64,000 nt of DNA from Carboxylicivirga mesophila (GCF_018271975.1 NZ_JAGUCN010000004.1:62001-126000), one strand, 5' to 3'. Numbered from the stretch's first letter, positions 1 through 8,983 are shown. Program-made: numbers and translations. The notes: generated from the sequence alone by a model not told the origin.

Positions 1-474
1 TTTACCATTTATCTTTTCAGGAAATAAAACGCCGTTACGATTAAAAGGTAAAAAGGCATTCTCGCATTGGAAAAATTCCTTAAAATCAAATGTGTAGGCG
101 ATGCCAATGGTTGGGCCATGGTAGCCGTTGCACCACGTAATCCAGTAACGATCATCAATGAAGGTAACACGCGGATCGTACTTGTAGTCCGAGTCAATCA
201 TTTGCGTATTACCAGCCTGCATCTGAATCGGTTCATGATCGATGTCCCAGTTGATACCGTCTTTACTAAAACCGGCAAAGATATTCATCTGAACAGCTTT
301 GTTGTCGCAGCGAAATACACCTGCAAAGCCATCGCCAAATGGCACAACAGCGCTATTAAAAATGCTGTTAGATGTTGGTATGTGGTAGCGTCCGATGATA
401 GGGTTTTCGGAGTAACGCCACATTACGTCTTTACAGCCGTCAGGGCGCTCTTCCCATGGAATTCTGTTAGTCAT
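1..474 (-). CDS. GH130 beta-1,4-mannosyl-glucose/mannoside phosphorylase (partial)
   Basis: The reverse strand reads open for 158 codons from ATG at 474 to the window edge, so only the N-terminal part is present. The N-terminus carries blocks typical of GH130 mannosylglucose phosphorylases: [14 protein letters not shown], then [12 protein letters not shown], then [20 protein letters not shown]. Enzymes of this family phosphorolyse Man-beta-1,4-Glc or mannooligosaccharides to mannose 1-phosphate in the cytoplasm. The gene lies 11 nt downstream of an MFS transporter on the same strand, which fits a mannoside import and phosphorolysis operon. The exact substrate cannot be fixed from the fragment. 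Confidence 0.85.
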   Translation of the reverse strand, partial: MTNRIPWEERPDGCKDVMWRYSENPIIGRYHIPTSNSIFNSAVVPFGDGFAGVFRCDNKAVQMNIFAGFSKDGINWDIDHEPIQMQAGNTQMIDSDYKYDPRVTFIDDRYWITWCNGYHGPTIGIAYTFDFKEFFQCENAFLPFNRNGVLFPEKINGK

Positions 475-485
475 GATATGCTATT

Positions 486-1754
486 TTAATTAGTTTCATT
501 TTCAGAGTGTACAAAAGGTACAAAGCGTGCCGCTAAAAGCGAAGGTATGGTGGCTATTAGTACCCATATAAAAAATACCTTATAGCCTAACCAATCACTC
601 ATCCATCCACTGAACATGCCGGAAGGGATAATGCCGAGGTTCATAATGCCCGAAGCAAATGCATAATGCGCCATTTTGTATTTGCCTGGGGCGATTTGCT
701 GCATCATAAAAAGTATTAAGCCAACAAAACCAAAGCCATAACCGAACCATTCGGTTAGAACAGAGGCATATACCCAGCTTATGTTTTCGGGTCTGAAGAG
801 CGATAAAAGGAAATAGCAAACAAATGGTATGTTAAAAGCAAAAGCAAGGTACATTAACGACCGCTTTAAACCATGCTTCGAAATAAAGTAACCACCAAGT
901 AAGGAGCCAGCAACGAAAGATATACTGCCTGCTCCATACACCGAGGCAACCTTAGATGTGTCAAAGCCTAAGCCGCCATCCGCAAGTGGAGCTTTTAAGA
1001 ATAAAGGCACAATTTTCAAGGCCAATCCTTCTGCAAATCGATACAAAACAATAAAAATTATGTGCCATATGATAAACTTCTTTTGGAAAAACAACCGGAT
1101 GACCTCCAATAAAGCCCTGAAGCCTTCTTTTAAAGAAGAAACCTGATGGGTAGAGCTGCCTCCTGAAGGAAGCACTTTTAGATGATAAAACCCCAATATT
1201 ATCATTAAAGCACCACAAGCTGCCATAGCCCACATCCAAGCCGTGGCAGGCCCCATTGTTTTACTTAGTGTACCAGCCAGGTAGGCAAATCCTGACATGG
1301 ATATGAACTTGGCAATGTTGTATGCAGCACCTTGCCAACCAATAAACCTAGCCTGATCCTCGCTCGATAACGCGTTGATATAGACGCCATCGGTTGCAAT
1401 GTCATGAGTCGCACCACTAAAAGCTAATATGGCAAAAAAAGCTATGGAGTATTGAAAAAATGATGGTAAATGCAGAGAAAAAGCAACAAACATCAGTGAG
1501 ACACCTGTTATCCACTGAGTAATTAAAACGAAATGCTTTTTTGTTTTAAACATTTCCAATAAAGGACTCCAAATAGGTTTAAAAGTCCAGGGTAGAGTGA
1601 TTAATGCGGTCCAAAATGTAATTCTGGCATCGCTAATGCCCAGGTCTTCATACATAAGAACTGAAGCCATACTTACCAAGGCGAAAGGTAACCCCATGGC
1701 AAAGTATACTGATGGAATCCATAGGGCTGGTGCTGTTGTTTTACTCTTATTCAT
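486..1754 (-). CDS. MFS transporter, AmpG-like, linked to GH130
   Basis: A 422-residue, very hydrophobic protein with about 12 predicted membrane segments. It starts with the MFS-like IPSVYFAMGLPFALV, and the loop WTFKPIWSPLLEMFKTKK resembles the AmpG/PucC branch of the superfamily. It is the first gene of a two-gene operon with the GH130 phosphorylase, so the inferred substrate is a manno-disaccharide or short mannooligosaccharide. An AmpG-type muropeptide permease is the alternative from sequence alone, but the neighbour argues against it. No truncation is evident. Confidence 0.8.
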   Translation of the reverse strand: MNKSKTTAPALWIPSVYFAMGLPFALVSMASVLMYEDLGISDARITFWTALITLPWTFKPIWSPLLEMFKTKKHFVLITQWITGVSLMFVAFSLHLPSFFQYSIAFFAILAFSGATHDIATDGVYINALSSEDQARFIGWQGAAYNIAKFISMSGFAYLAGTLSKTMGPATAWMWAMAACGALMIILGFYHLKVLPSGGSSTHQVSSLKEGFRALLEVIRLFFQKKFIIWHIIFIVLYRFAEGLALKIVPLFLKAPLADGGLGFDTSKVASVYGAGSISFVAGSLLGGYFISKHGLKRSLMYLAFAFNIPFVCYFLLSLFRPENISWVYASVLTEWFGYGFGFVGLILFMMQQIAPGKYKMAHYAFASGIMNLGIIPSGMFSGWMSDWLGYKVFFIWVLIATIPSLLAARFVPFVHSENETN

Positions 1755-1947
1755 TAATCGTTTGTTTATAGTCTATAACTGAATGACGTGTTCCGGTGGC
1801 TTTGCCCTTACTGGGGAGGTTCTTTTTTTGTAAAAAATACAGTTGTGCCATTTCCACGGACGCCCATCCAATATTATTATAAAAAACTGATGGTATTGTT
1901 ACTGAGTTTGCCGATATTGCAGTAAGTATGTTTAACTAATCAAACAA

Positions 1948-2607
1948 ATGTTTATGGGTGTTAGCTTTTTCGAAGCCGACTTTATTAATCCGGATGGTTT
2001 ATTGCAATTATTAGTGCGTTTTGCATTTAACTTCATAGTAACGCTTATCCTTGTCAGGTTCCTTTATTATCAGAATGCACGTCGCAAAGACTACTTGTTT
2101 ACTTTTTTGCTGATAAGTACGATTGTTTTTCTGTTATGTATCCTGCTAGATAATGTGAACCTTCAACTGGGTTTTGCTTTAGGATTGTTTGCTATTTTTG
2201 GCATCATACGCTATCGAACTACACAAATACCGATAAAGGAAATGACCTACCTGTTTATTACGATAGGTGTTTCGGTTATAAATGCGTTGAGTGGAGATAA
2301 AGTGAGCCTGATGGAATTATTTGCTACTAACTTTTTGGTTGTGGCTGTTACTTTTGGTTTAGAGCGTGTTTGGTTGTTAAAGCATGAGTCGAGTAAGCTG
2401 ATTATTTACGAGAAGATTGAGCTGATTACACCGGAACGTTATGATGAGATGATAGATGATTTAAAAGAACGTACCGGGTTGGATATCCATAGAGCAGAAG
2501 TAGGCCGTATAAACTTTTTAAGAGATACAGCTGAGATCATTATTTACTATTATAATTCGGAGATGAGCAACGTCACTACATACGATAGTAATGATGACGA
2601 TGATTAG
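1948..2607 (+). CDS. DUF4956 membrane protein
   Basis: 219 residues. The first 140 or so form four hydrophobic segments, with the family-typical LGFALGLFAIFGIIRYRT block and a following IPIKEMTYLFI. The C-terminal cytoplasmic tail (about 145-219) is mixed-charge and ends in a run of aspartates. DUF4956 proteins are often found beside VTC-type polyphosphate polymerase or CotH genes, but neither is present here. Function is unknown. Two in-frame ATGs lie close together (1948 and 1954). The gene is convergent with the LytTR regulator across a bidirectional terminator. Confidence 0.8.
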   Translation: MFMGVSFFEADFINPDGLLQLLVRFAFNFIVTLILVRFLYYQNARRKDYLFTFLLISTIVFLLCILLDNVNLQLGFALGLFAIFGIIRYRTTQIPIKEMTYLFITIGVSVINALSGDKVSLMELFATNFLVVAVTFGLERVWLLKHESSKLIIYEKIELITPERYDEMIDDLKERTGLDIHRAEVGRINFLRDTAEIIIYYYNSEMSNVTTYDSNDDDD

Positions 2608-2631
2608 CATATAACCATGCGAAGACATAAA

Positions 2632-2655
2632 AAAAACCGTCGAATGACGGTTTTT
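2632..2655. terminator. Bidirectional intrinsic terminator
   Basis: A perfect 10-bp stem (AAAAACCGTC / GACGGTTTTT) with a GAAT loop is flanked by A-tract and T-tract. It sits between the convergent DUF4956 and LytTR genes and can serve both strands. Confidence 0.85.
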
Positions 2656-2661
2656 ATTTTT

Positions 2662-3375
2662 TTATCTGGTAATCAGGTTGATGTCATCCATCAGCTTATC
2701 CTTATAAGATTTACCGATTGGGATAATTTTTGATCCACCCTCGTAATTAATTATTACTGAGTTATCCTCAATGACTTTAATCTTATTGAGATTAACAATG
2801 AAAGAGCGATGTACTCTTACATAGCGGTCTGGTGGCATCTTTTCCGAGATGGCCTTCATAGTAAAGTGAATGGTAAACTTATCTTTGAAGGTGTTTAAAA
2901 CAACGTAATTTTCAAGTGCTTCTATCCAGAGGATGTCGTCATACTTAACACGCACCAGTGAACTGTTGTTCTTTACAAATATTTCGTTGGTTTCTCTTGT
3001 AACACTTTCTTTCTCCTCAAAACGTTCACGCGCTCTTTTAACGGCTTTGATAAAACGTCCGTACTGTACTGGTTTTAGCAGATAATCTGTAACGTTATAC
3101 TCGTATGAGTCGATTGCATATTTTTCTTGAGAGGAATAAACAATAACCTGTGGAAGTTCATCCAATGACTTTAAGAAGTCAATACCACTCATTTCAGGCA
3201 TTTCTATATCTAAGAAGATGAGGTCGATAGGCTCAATTCCTTGCTTAGAGAGATAGTTAATGGCACTCACTGCACTATCAAATTTCCCCGCCAGATTCAA
3301 ATCATCTGTTTTCTCAACAAATTCCTGAATAATCTTTGTTGAGAGTTTGTCATCATCAATAATAATGCAATTCAT
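2662..3375 (-). CDS. LytTR-family response regulator
   Basis: 237 residues with two domains. An N-terminal receiver domain (about 1-120) carries the acidic pair IIIDDD, the phospho-acceptor Asp in LIFLDIEMPEMSG, and a switch Lys in YLLKPVQYGRF. A C-terminal LytTR DNA-binding domain (about 140-235) contains ILWIEALENYVVL and RVHRSFIVNLNKI. No sensor kinase is adjacent, so the partner is encoded elsewhere. It lies downstream of the TrmH gene on the same strand with a 71-nt gap. Target genes cannot be told from the sequence. Confidence 0.92.
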   Translation of the reverse strand: MNCIIIDDDKLSTKIIQEFVEKTDDLNLAGKFDSAVSAINYLSKQGIEPIDLIFLDIEMPEMSGIDFLKSLDELPQVIVYSSQEKYAIDSYEYNVTDYLLKPVQYGRFIKAVKRARERFEEKESVTRETNEIFVKNNSSLVRVKYDDILWIEALENYVVLNTFKDKFTIHFTMKAISEKMPPDRYVRVHRSFIVNLNKIKVIEDNSVIINYEGGSKIIPIGKSYKDKLMDDINLITR

Positions 3376-3446
3376 AGAATCAGATTTTCTTCAAAAATAA
3401 AAAAATATCGTCATTATCAGTTGTATCCCACTTAAAATTTTAACAC

Positions 3447-4127
3447 TTAAAAGTCAGTATTGTTTCTTTGGTTGAATTCGTCTACCAGCAAATCGCTTTT
3501 TTTAATAGATTTTTTCAGCCATTCAAAATAAAGGCATTTAAGTTCATCATCAGGGAGCTGCCAATTTATATTGCTTTGTTTTAGCTCAGTAGTAACATGT
3601 TGTAAGGTAATTGCTGCACAAACTGATATGTTTAAACTTTCAGAGAAGCCATACATAGGTATTTTCATAAACTCGTCAGCTTCTTCTTTAACGATGTCAG
3701 AAATACCTTCGCGCTCATTACCAAATACAAATGCTACTTTCCCTTTCGATAAATCAAGATCATTAAGGTTGACATCGTTCTCGTGAGGACTGGTGGCTAC
3801 AACACGATAACCATCGCCTTTTAGTTTTTTTAATGCTGTAAGGGTGTTGTTTGGTCTTTCGTTATACCGATGCAGGTTGAGCCATTTGGTTGCACCCATA
3901 ACAACCTGGGGGTTGACATTGAAGGTGTTTTCGTTTTCAATAATGTGAACATCTTGAATGCCAAAACAATCGCATGATCGCAGAACTGCACTGGCATTTT
4001 GTGTCTGGTATATGTTTTCTAAAACAACTGTGGCATAGCGTGTACGTTGATTGGCAATATCCCATAATTGTTGTTTTCTTTCTTCAAGTGTAAAATCTTC
4101 CAAAAAGTTTAGCAGCTTATCAATCAT
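3447..4127 (-). CDS. TrmH/SpoU-family tRNA/rRNA 2'-O-methyltransferase
   Basis: SPOUT-superfamily methyltransferase that uses S-adenosylmethionine to methylate ribose 2'-OH. The family motifs are in order: NIYQTQNASAVLRSCDCFG (motif 1), FVFGNEREGIS (motif 2) and SLNISVCAAITL (motif 3, knot). The open frame extends upstream to 4181, but that stretch runs into the HU terminator hairpin. The ATG at 4127 (MIDKLLNFLEDFTLEER) is the better start and gives 226 residues, close to TrmH size. The best guess is tRNA Gm18 methylation; rRNA is possible. Confidence 0.85.
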   Translation of the reverse strand: MIDKLLNFLEDFTLEERKQQLWDIANQRTRYATVVLENIYQTQNASAVLRSCDCFGIQDVHIIENENTFNVNPQVVMGATKWLNLHRYNERPNNTLTALKKLKGDGYRVVATSPHENDVNLNDLDLSKGKVAFVFGNEREGISDIVKEEADEFMKIPMYGFSESLNISVCAAITLQHVTTELKQSNINWQLPDDELKCLYFEWLKKSIKKSDLLVDEFNQRNNTDF

Positions 4128-4163
4128 CTGTTTCAAAATTTTGCTAAAGATTGTGATAAAAAA

Positions 4164-4187
4164 AAGAGAGTGCAAAAGCACTCTCTT
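4164..4187 (-). terminator. Intrinsic terminator of the HU gene
   Basis: A perfect stem (AAGAGAGTGC / GCACTCTCTT) with a 4-nt loop is followed on the minus strand by a long T-tract. It lies just downstream of the HU stop codon and separates HU from the methyltransferase. Confidence 0.9.
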
Positions 4188-4209
4188 AATATTTTACGGT
4201 TGTTTTCTC

Positions 4210-4482
4210 TTAGTTGATAGCGTCACTTAATTCGCTACCAGCCTTAAATTTAACAACTTTCTTAGCAGGAATTTCGATTTCTTTACCAGTTTGTGGATTT
4301 CTACCAGTACGAGCGCTTCTTTCAGAAACACCAAAAGAACCAAAACCTACTAAAGCAACACGACCACCGTCTTTTAATGCATCGCCAGTTACTTTAATAA
4401 ATGCGTCTAAAGCTTTTTTTGCATCAGCTTTTGTTAATTCTGCTTCGCCAGCAATTGCATCAATTAATTGAGCCTTGTTCAT
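4210..4482 (-). CDS. hup: HU-family nucleoid DNA-binding protein
   Basis: A 90-residue histone-like protein, the normal HU length. It begins [18 protein letters not shown] and has the beta-arm signature [21 protein letters not shown] followed by [14 protein letters not shown] binds and bends DNA as a dimer in the nucleoid. It has its own strong promoter and terminator, so it is monocistronic. Confidence 0.96.
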   Translation of the reverse strand: MNKAQLIDAIAGEAELTKADAKKALDAFIKVTGDALKDGGRVALVGFGSFGVSERSARTGRNPQTGKEIEIPAKKVVKFKAGSELSDAIN

Positions 4483-4533
4483 AATACTCCTTAATTTTAG
4501 GGTTATCTAATTTAATTCTTAAACTTTCCTCTA

Positions 4534-4564
4534 CAAATATATAGTATTTCCAGTGTTTACCAAA
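4534..4564 (-). promoter_or_regulatory. Bacteroidota-type promoter of HU
   Basis: Read on the minus strand, TTTG is followed after exactly 19 nt by TATATTTG, a full match to the Bacteroidota sigma-A pattern TTTG-N19-TAnnTTTG. It ends 51 nt upstream of the HU start codon. Confidence 0.85.
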
Positions 4565-4665
4565 TGTTGAGCAAAAAAAGTCTAATAAAAGTCAGGCTTT
4601 AGAAAGACTATTATCTTCAATCGAGATTTTTTTCAAAAAAATCTGAATTTTTCAGGCTTTATAGG

Positions 4666-4695
4666 TTGTTTCGTACTGATTATTGTATATATTTG
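4666..4695 (+). promoter_or_regulatory. Bacteroidota-type promoter of tRNA-Ser
   Basis: TTG at 4666-4668, a 19-nt spacer, then TATATTTG at 4688-4695, about 36 nt before the mature tRNA 5' end. It matches the same consensus as the divergent HU promoter. Confidence 0.8.
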
Positions 4696-4730
4696 CACCC
4701 GCATTTAAGGAAATGCAAAATGAATTTATT

Positions 4731-4815
4731 GGAGAGATGGCAGAGTGGTCGAATGCGGCGGTCTTGAAAACCGTTGTACCGCGAGGTACCGGGGGTTCGA
4801 ATCCCTCTCTCTCCG
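4731..4815 (+). tRNA. tRNA-Ser(TGA)
   Basis: An 85-nt class II tRNA. The acceptor stem GGAGAGA / TCTCTCC is perfect, the anticodon loop CTTGAAA gives anticodon TGA, the variable arm is long as required for serine, the T-loop is TTCGAAT, and the discriminator base is G (4815). CCA is not fully encoded. Its 3' end is the proposed integration site of the island that begins at the next base. Confidence 0.96.
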
Positions 4816-4816
4816 C
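4794..4816. other. attL: tRNA-Ser 3' end, left island boundary
   Basis: GGTTCGA-N3-CCTCTCTCTCCGC at the end of the tRNA recurs at 41309-41331 with only the three central bases different. The perfect 13-bp block (4804-4816) is the likely crossover core. This copy rebuilds a functional tRNA, as expected for tRNA-targeting tyrosine integrases. Confidence 0.65.
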
Positions 4817-4847
4817 AGTTCAGTCTGAATTTCAGGCAATTACAAAA

Positions 4848-4869
4848 TTTACACGTAATGTTACACGCA
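4848..4869 (+). promoter_or_regulatory. Candidate integrase arm-type sites, left end
   Basis: TTTACACGTAA is followed directly by AATGTTACACGCA (4857-4869). The 13-mer recurs exactly at 41174-41186, upstream of the integrase. Shared short direct repeats flanking both cores are what arm-type binding sites of lambda-like integrases look like. Confidence 0.5.
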
Positions 4870-4896
4870 TCACCTTTTCAGGTGATGCGTTTTTTA
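4865..4896 (+). terminator. Intrinsic terminator after tRNA-Ser
   Basis: A perfect 10-bp stem (ACGCATCACC / GGTGATGCGT), loop TTTTCA, then a T-rich run. It overlaps the end of the candidate arm-type site and, being inside the island, would replace the tRNA's original terminator. Confidence 0.8.
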
Positions 4897-5014
4897 TTTC
4901 ATTCCCTTCATAATTTGTGGCAATCACGATACAGCTTAAAATACATCTATTATATATTCGTTTCTTGGTTACAGCAAAGCTGCAGATGTCAACCCAAAGG
5001 GTAGAATAACGATA

Positions 5015-5227
5015 TTAGCCGAAGGTCAAGAATCCTAGATTTTTCTCAATACACTCGTCACACAAGCATATTATTAGTTCTTTCATGTCGAACCTACTGC
5101 CATATCCTACTGTATCTCTGAAAACAGCACCGCCATCCCAAGCCAGATTCTCTGGCTCATCAGAAATAACTCCTGACATCTCTTTTACTGTCTTTTTACA
5201 AATAACACATTTTAGTTCCTTTACCAT
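5015..5227 (-). CDS. Small four-cysteine protein, putative zinc ribbon
   Basis: A 70-residue protein if the second ATG is used (MVKELKCVICKKTVKEMSG). The frame extends to 5305, but the upstream residues look non-conserved. Two cysteine pairs, CVIC near the N-terminus and CLCDEC near the C-terminus, suggest a metal-binding fold. No signal peptide or membrane segment is present. It is the first gene inside the left end of the island and has no operon partner. Function unknown. Confidence 0.6.
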   Translation of the reverse strand: MVKELKCVICKKTVKEMSGVISDEPENLAWDGGAVFRDTVGYGSRFDMKELIICLCDECIEKNLGFLTFG

Positions 5228-5890
5228 TGTATTTGATTTATATCTTTCAAATTTAATAATTGCATAAGAGCATGTATGGGTTGTTAGCCACTTTTTATAT
5301 GCCATTCATACATTAAATATAAAAGAAACTCGTGCCCTAATTAATAAAGGGAAATGGTTTTTCGAGCTTTTCTTAGCTTTCTTAAGCTCATAATTTGCTT
5401 TATCCAGTAAAACTGTGCTTTTTTGAGTTTAATCGTGCTTATCGTTTGCTTTTTCTTGCTTAACTGCTGTTATTTTTTACTTTAGTCCATTTAATTACCG
5501 CTCTGTCTTAGCTTCTTCATGAAAAGGGATTGATAAAACTAGGTTTCATTTTCTCTTCAAGATAAAATTTATAGGCATTTCCACTTATAGCGATTTATTG
5601 TTTCTGTGAAATAATAAAATGAATGGTTATTTTTTTAAATCTTGATATTATTGTAGCCTAAAATTAATAATACCCTTAAATTATAGTCTTGAAAAAAGAA
5701 TTTAATAATCAGAATAGACTATATTAATACGATATAATACCTTAAAAAGGTAGAATGTGATACATTAGTGTCATAGTAATTTTATATAATCTGATTTTGG
5801 TATTAAATTTGAATGTGTTAAAACCACTCAAAGGCTGTATTCTTATTTTTTTGGTAGATAAGTCTTATCGTATAAAATATCAGGCTGCGT
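5228..5890. other. AT-rich intergenic region with CTT-rich tract
   Basis: About 660 bp without a convincing gene. From 5360 to 5480 the plus strand is pyrimidine-rich, with repeated TGCTT/AGCTT words at irregular spacing. The rest is very AT-rich and leads to the AraC regulator. A promoter for that regulator should lie here, but no full consensus was found. Confidence 0.5.
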
Positions 5891-7030
5891 ATGGAAATTG
5901 GGAATTTATTTAATGTAGTTTTATTATTGGGTGCTGTTTTATCAGCATTATTATCATTCTACCTATATTTTTATCCAACACGTTTTTTTGCCAATAAAGT
6001 ATTGGGACTATTAGCTTTCTCATGGGCCTTGACTGTATTTGGTTTTATGATTCAATCACCAGATTTTTTTTCGCGTTATCCTCACCTGTATGCTTCATTA
6101 GATGTGTTTGCATTATTATTTTACCCTTTGATGTATATTTATTTAAGAACCTATTTGTATGATGATACTCGAACGTGGAAGAAGAACCTGGTACACTTAA
6201 TTCCTGGATTGTTATATGTTGTGGTTTTTATACCTTTTTTTATACAAAGTTCCGAAAGCAAAGTGCAGATGATTTTGGAACGTTCATTTCCACAGTGGTA
6301 TATCTCATTGCAGTTATTTTTTAACCTTTTAATAGTTGTGCAAGGAATATTCTATTCTATATTATCATTGCGTAAATTACACCATTTTCAGTACTTTAGA
6401 AGAGTTCGGTTGACAAGATATCAGTTAGGATCATTGAAATGGCTAAAACTATTCATAAGCTTGAATATCTTATTGTGGTTATGCGGCACATCTGGTATTA
6501 TTATGGAGGTTTTACAGGTTAATATTAAAATCGATCTTTTCGCTGTGTTCTATTTGGGACTTACCATCTTAACAATCTTTCTTGGTGTATTTACAATTAA
6601 ACGACCAGAATTCTTCGCTGAGGAAGAAGATATTTTAAAATATATTACCAATAAACCTGTACAGCAAGCCTTTAAGGAAGAGAATACCAATCGTAATGAC
6701 AAAGAGTTAATATTAAATTATTTCGAAGAAGATAAGCCATACCTCAAAACGGATCTTAAAATGCAAGACCTTGTCAACTCAACAGGCCTTTCTTATAAAC
6801 GAATATCCGAAGTTTTTAATGTCGAATTCCAGAAAACTTTTTTTGATATAGTTAATGAATACCGGATGAGAACGGCCATTGAACTAATTAATTCAGGTTA
6901 TCACCGACAACATACCCTACAACATCTTGCCGAGCAAGCTGGCTTTAATTCAAAAACAACCTTTAATCGAATTTTTAAGAAACAAATTGGTAAAACGCCT
7001 ACCGAGTATATCCAGGCTCATAACTTGTAA
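5891..7030 (+). CDS. Membrane-anchored AraC-family transcriptional regulator
   Basis: 379 residues. The N-terminal half (about 1-235) has seven hydrophobic segments. After a charged linker, the C-terminal part (about 270-379) is a double helix-turn-helix AraC domain with LKMQDLVNSTGLSYKRISEV and, in the second HTH, LAEQAGFNSKTTFNRIFKKQ then GKTPTEYI. Such proteins sense a signal at the membrane and bind DNA directly. It is 381 bp upstream of and codirectional with the lipoprotein-SusCD-protease locus, so it is its likely regulator. It has no sequence relation to hybrid two-component systems. Confidence 0.88.
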   Translation: MEIGNLFNVVLLLGAVLSALLSFYLYFYPTRFFANKVLGLLAFSWALTVFGFMIQSPDFFSRYPHLYASLDVFALLFYPLMYIYLRTYLYDDTRTWKKNLVHLIPGLLYVVVFIPFFIQSSESKVQMILERSFPQWYISLQLFFNLLIVVQGIFYSILSLRKLHHFQYFRRVRLTRYQLGSLKWLKLFISLNILLWLCGTSGIIMEVLQVNIKIDLFAVFYLGLTILTIFLGVFTIKRPEFFAEEEDILKYITNKPVQQAFKEENTNRNDKELILNYFEEDKPYLKTDLKMQDLVNSTGLSYKRISEVFNVEFQKTFFDIVNEYRMRTAIELINSGYHRQHTLQHLAEQAGFNSKTTFNRIFKKQIGKTPTEYIQAHNL

Positions 7031-7411
7031 TGGGTGTTAATTCATAAGTAATCGTTTTAACTATCTTTTGGTAAAAACTTTTTAGAAACAGGTAGTAATT
7101 GTTCATTTCATTAAAAAAAACGGGGGCAATCTATGCCCGTATGAGTGCTTTTTAACTTTCTTTTGCACCTTATAAGTACCCTGTTTCCCTAAAGGGTCTA
7201 GAAAATAGGTGTTTCAATGGTTGTTAGCTTAAATCTCATATTAATAGGCGTATAGGTGTGAGTTGTACCAATGCGTACCCGCCCGATACCGTCATTGGCA
7301 CCATACAAATTGCTATGGTTCTTCATTCAATTTATAGTCGCTTAAACTTGTGAACCACTTGAATGTGATCAGGTGTTAAGTAATATTCAAAATTTTTAAA
7401 AAAATTAAGCG
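7031..7411. promoter_or_regulatory. Leader/promoter region of the protease-SusCD locus
   Basis: 381 bp with no ORF. It contains an imperfect hairpin ACGGG...CCCGT near 7120-7141 followed by a T-rich stretch (possible terminator of the AraC gene). A TAAACTTG near 7344 resembles a -7 box but lacks a good -33 partner. Regulator binding sites are expected here but were not identified. Confidence 0.35.
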
Positions 7412-8971
7412 ATGAAAAGAAAACTATTGCCTTTTTTAATGATGGTACTAGTGGCCATTATGGGAAGCTGTGTCGGTGATGACATTGACAGTTTACAAGA
7501 TCAAATTAACGATTTAGATGATAAAGTAGCTGAACTGGAAAAAACACAGCAAGAAGCTTTATTGGCTGAAATTGCAAAATTACAGGCAACTATCACTACT
7601 CTACAGGAAGCTATGGAAGCAGGTGATTCAGATTTGGCTTCACAGTATGATGCCCTGTTGAATAACTTAACATTATTAGAAGAAGAAGTAGCAAATAACA
7701 AAGATGCCGTGTATTACGGTAATTTAATTACCGATGAAGATTTTGCTGCATTTATGGCTCAGGGAGCTACAATTGTAACAGGTAAAATCATTGCTACAAG
7801 CCAGGCTCACATTGATGCATTAGGAGCTTTGAAATTAGTTGGTGGTAACTTGTCAATTTTTGGAGGTACTGCAGTTGAATTGATTAATCTACAAACGGTT
7901 AGTGGAAGCCTGATGGTTGAAGGTGTTAACGAAGAGAATGCTTCTATTAACTTGCCAGCCCTTGCAAGTATTGGTGATGAATTATGGGTATCAGAAAATG
8001 AAGGTTTAACATCTTTAAATGTAAATGCTTTAATACTTGTCAATGCATATGCGAGTATCGTTAGTAATATGATGCTTGCAGACCTGAACTTAGGAAATGT
8101 AAACTTCAATGACGATGTATTCATTAGTAGTGGCTTAAAGGGTACTTTGACACTAGGTCAGATCAATGGTACTCTTCAACTTATGTATACTGGTATTACC
8201 AATGTGGTGGTTAATTCAACTGTTATTGGTGGAGATTTGTATATGAGTGGGAACGGTGCTTTAGAAGCCTATGACATGGATAAAATTACTGAGATTAAAG
8301 GTAATTTGACCATGGAAAGTAATGGAGTATGGGGTGCAACGGATACCGAGTTTGCAGCTTTTGCCGGATTAACCACTATTGTTGGAAATGTGATGATTAG
8401 TTACAATTATGTTCCAGTCATCGAGTCGTTTAATGCAGTTACATCTGTTCAAGGTAATTCAATTGGTATTTACGGTGATTCGTATTCTCAGGTATCTGTA
8501 TTTAATAATTTATTGTTTGATAATACACGTCATTCAATTGACATCAATGTTAGAACCGATTGGTTTAATGGCTTTAATGCTTTAAGTAATGCTAACATAT
8601 TGAACCTTACACTAGAAGGGAATTCGAAGTTTGATGAAGTAACTGGTGAAACAACAATAACACCCAATAAGGTAAATGGCTTCTCAAGTTTAGTTGATTG
8701 TAAAGGCATCACATTAAAAGTACCTGATGTGTTTGAATTTGATGCATTTAATGTATTTGATAATTTTTGGTCTGCATGGGGAAAATACTGCCACATCTAT
8801 GTGCCTTTAGATACCGATGTTGATTTGTGCTCGATGCAGCCTGTTTTAAATAAAATTGCTGCAGGTGATTTTGGAACTGCTGTGGAGGTGAAATTCTATG
8901 AAGGTTGGATGGAGTTAACTGATCCTGCTGCAGATATAATTAATAACCGTCTGATTGATGGCTGTAATTAA
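7412..8971 (+). CDS. Surface lipoprotein with coiled coil and receptor-L-like repeats
   Basis: 519 residues. A lipoprotein signal ends at Cys20 (AIMGSC). Residues 25-95 form a heptad-rich coiled coil (SLQDQINDLDDKVAELEK and onward). From about 100 to 440 there are short repeats of the type 'L..V.GNL.I' and 'L..I.G.L.V', resembling receptor L-domain/LRR-like beta-solenoids. The mature N-terminus is acidic (VGDD), in keeping with surface export in this phylum (inference). It is first in the locus ahead of SusC, and its role is likely ligand binding or adhesion. No enzymatic motif is visible. Confidence 0.7.
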   Translation: MKRKLLPFLMMVLVAIMGSCVGDDIDSLQDQINDLDDKVAELEKTQQEALLAEIAKLQATITTLQEAMEAGDSDLASQYDALLNNLTLLEEEVANNKDAVYYGNLITDEDFAAFMAQGATIVTGKIIATSQAHIDALGALKLVGGNLSIFGGTAVELINLQTVSGSLMVEGVNEENASINLPALASIGDELWVSENEGLTSLNVNALILVNAYASIVSNMMLADLNLGNVNFNDDVFISSGLKGTLTLGQINGTLQLMYTGITNVVVNSTVIGGDLYMSGNGALEAYDMDKITEIKGNLTMESNGVWGATDTEFAAFAGLTTIVGNVMISYNYVPVIESFNAVTSVQGNSIGIYGDSYSQVSVFNNLLFDNTRHSIDINVRTDWFNGFNALSNANILNLTLEGNSKFDEVTGETTITPNKVNGFSSLVDCKGITLKVPDVFEFDAFNVFDNFWSAWGKYCHIYVPLDTDVDLCSMQPVLNKIAAGDFGTAVEVKFYEGWMELTDPAADIINNRLIDGCN

Positions 8972-8983
8972 TTAAAGCTAATG

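Noticed and set aside
67-489. 140-codon ORF on the plus strand at the window start
   Set aside because: It is the antisense shadow of the GH130 gene, whose conserved motifs are on the minus strand.
4683-4913. 76-codon ORF across the tRNA region
   Set aside because: It runs through the tRNA-Ser gene and its terminator and has no protein-like features.
7031-7411. Riboswitch in the leader of the protease locus
   Set aside because: No conserved aptamer core could be recognised, only an imperfect hairpin.
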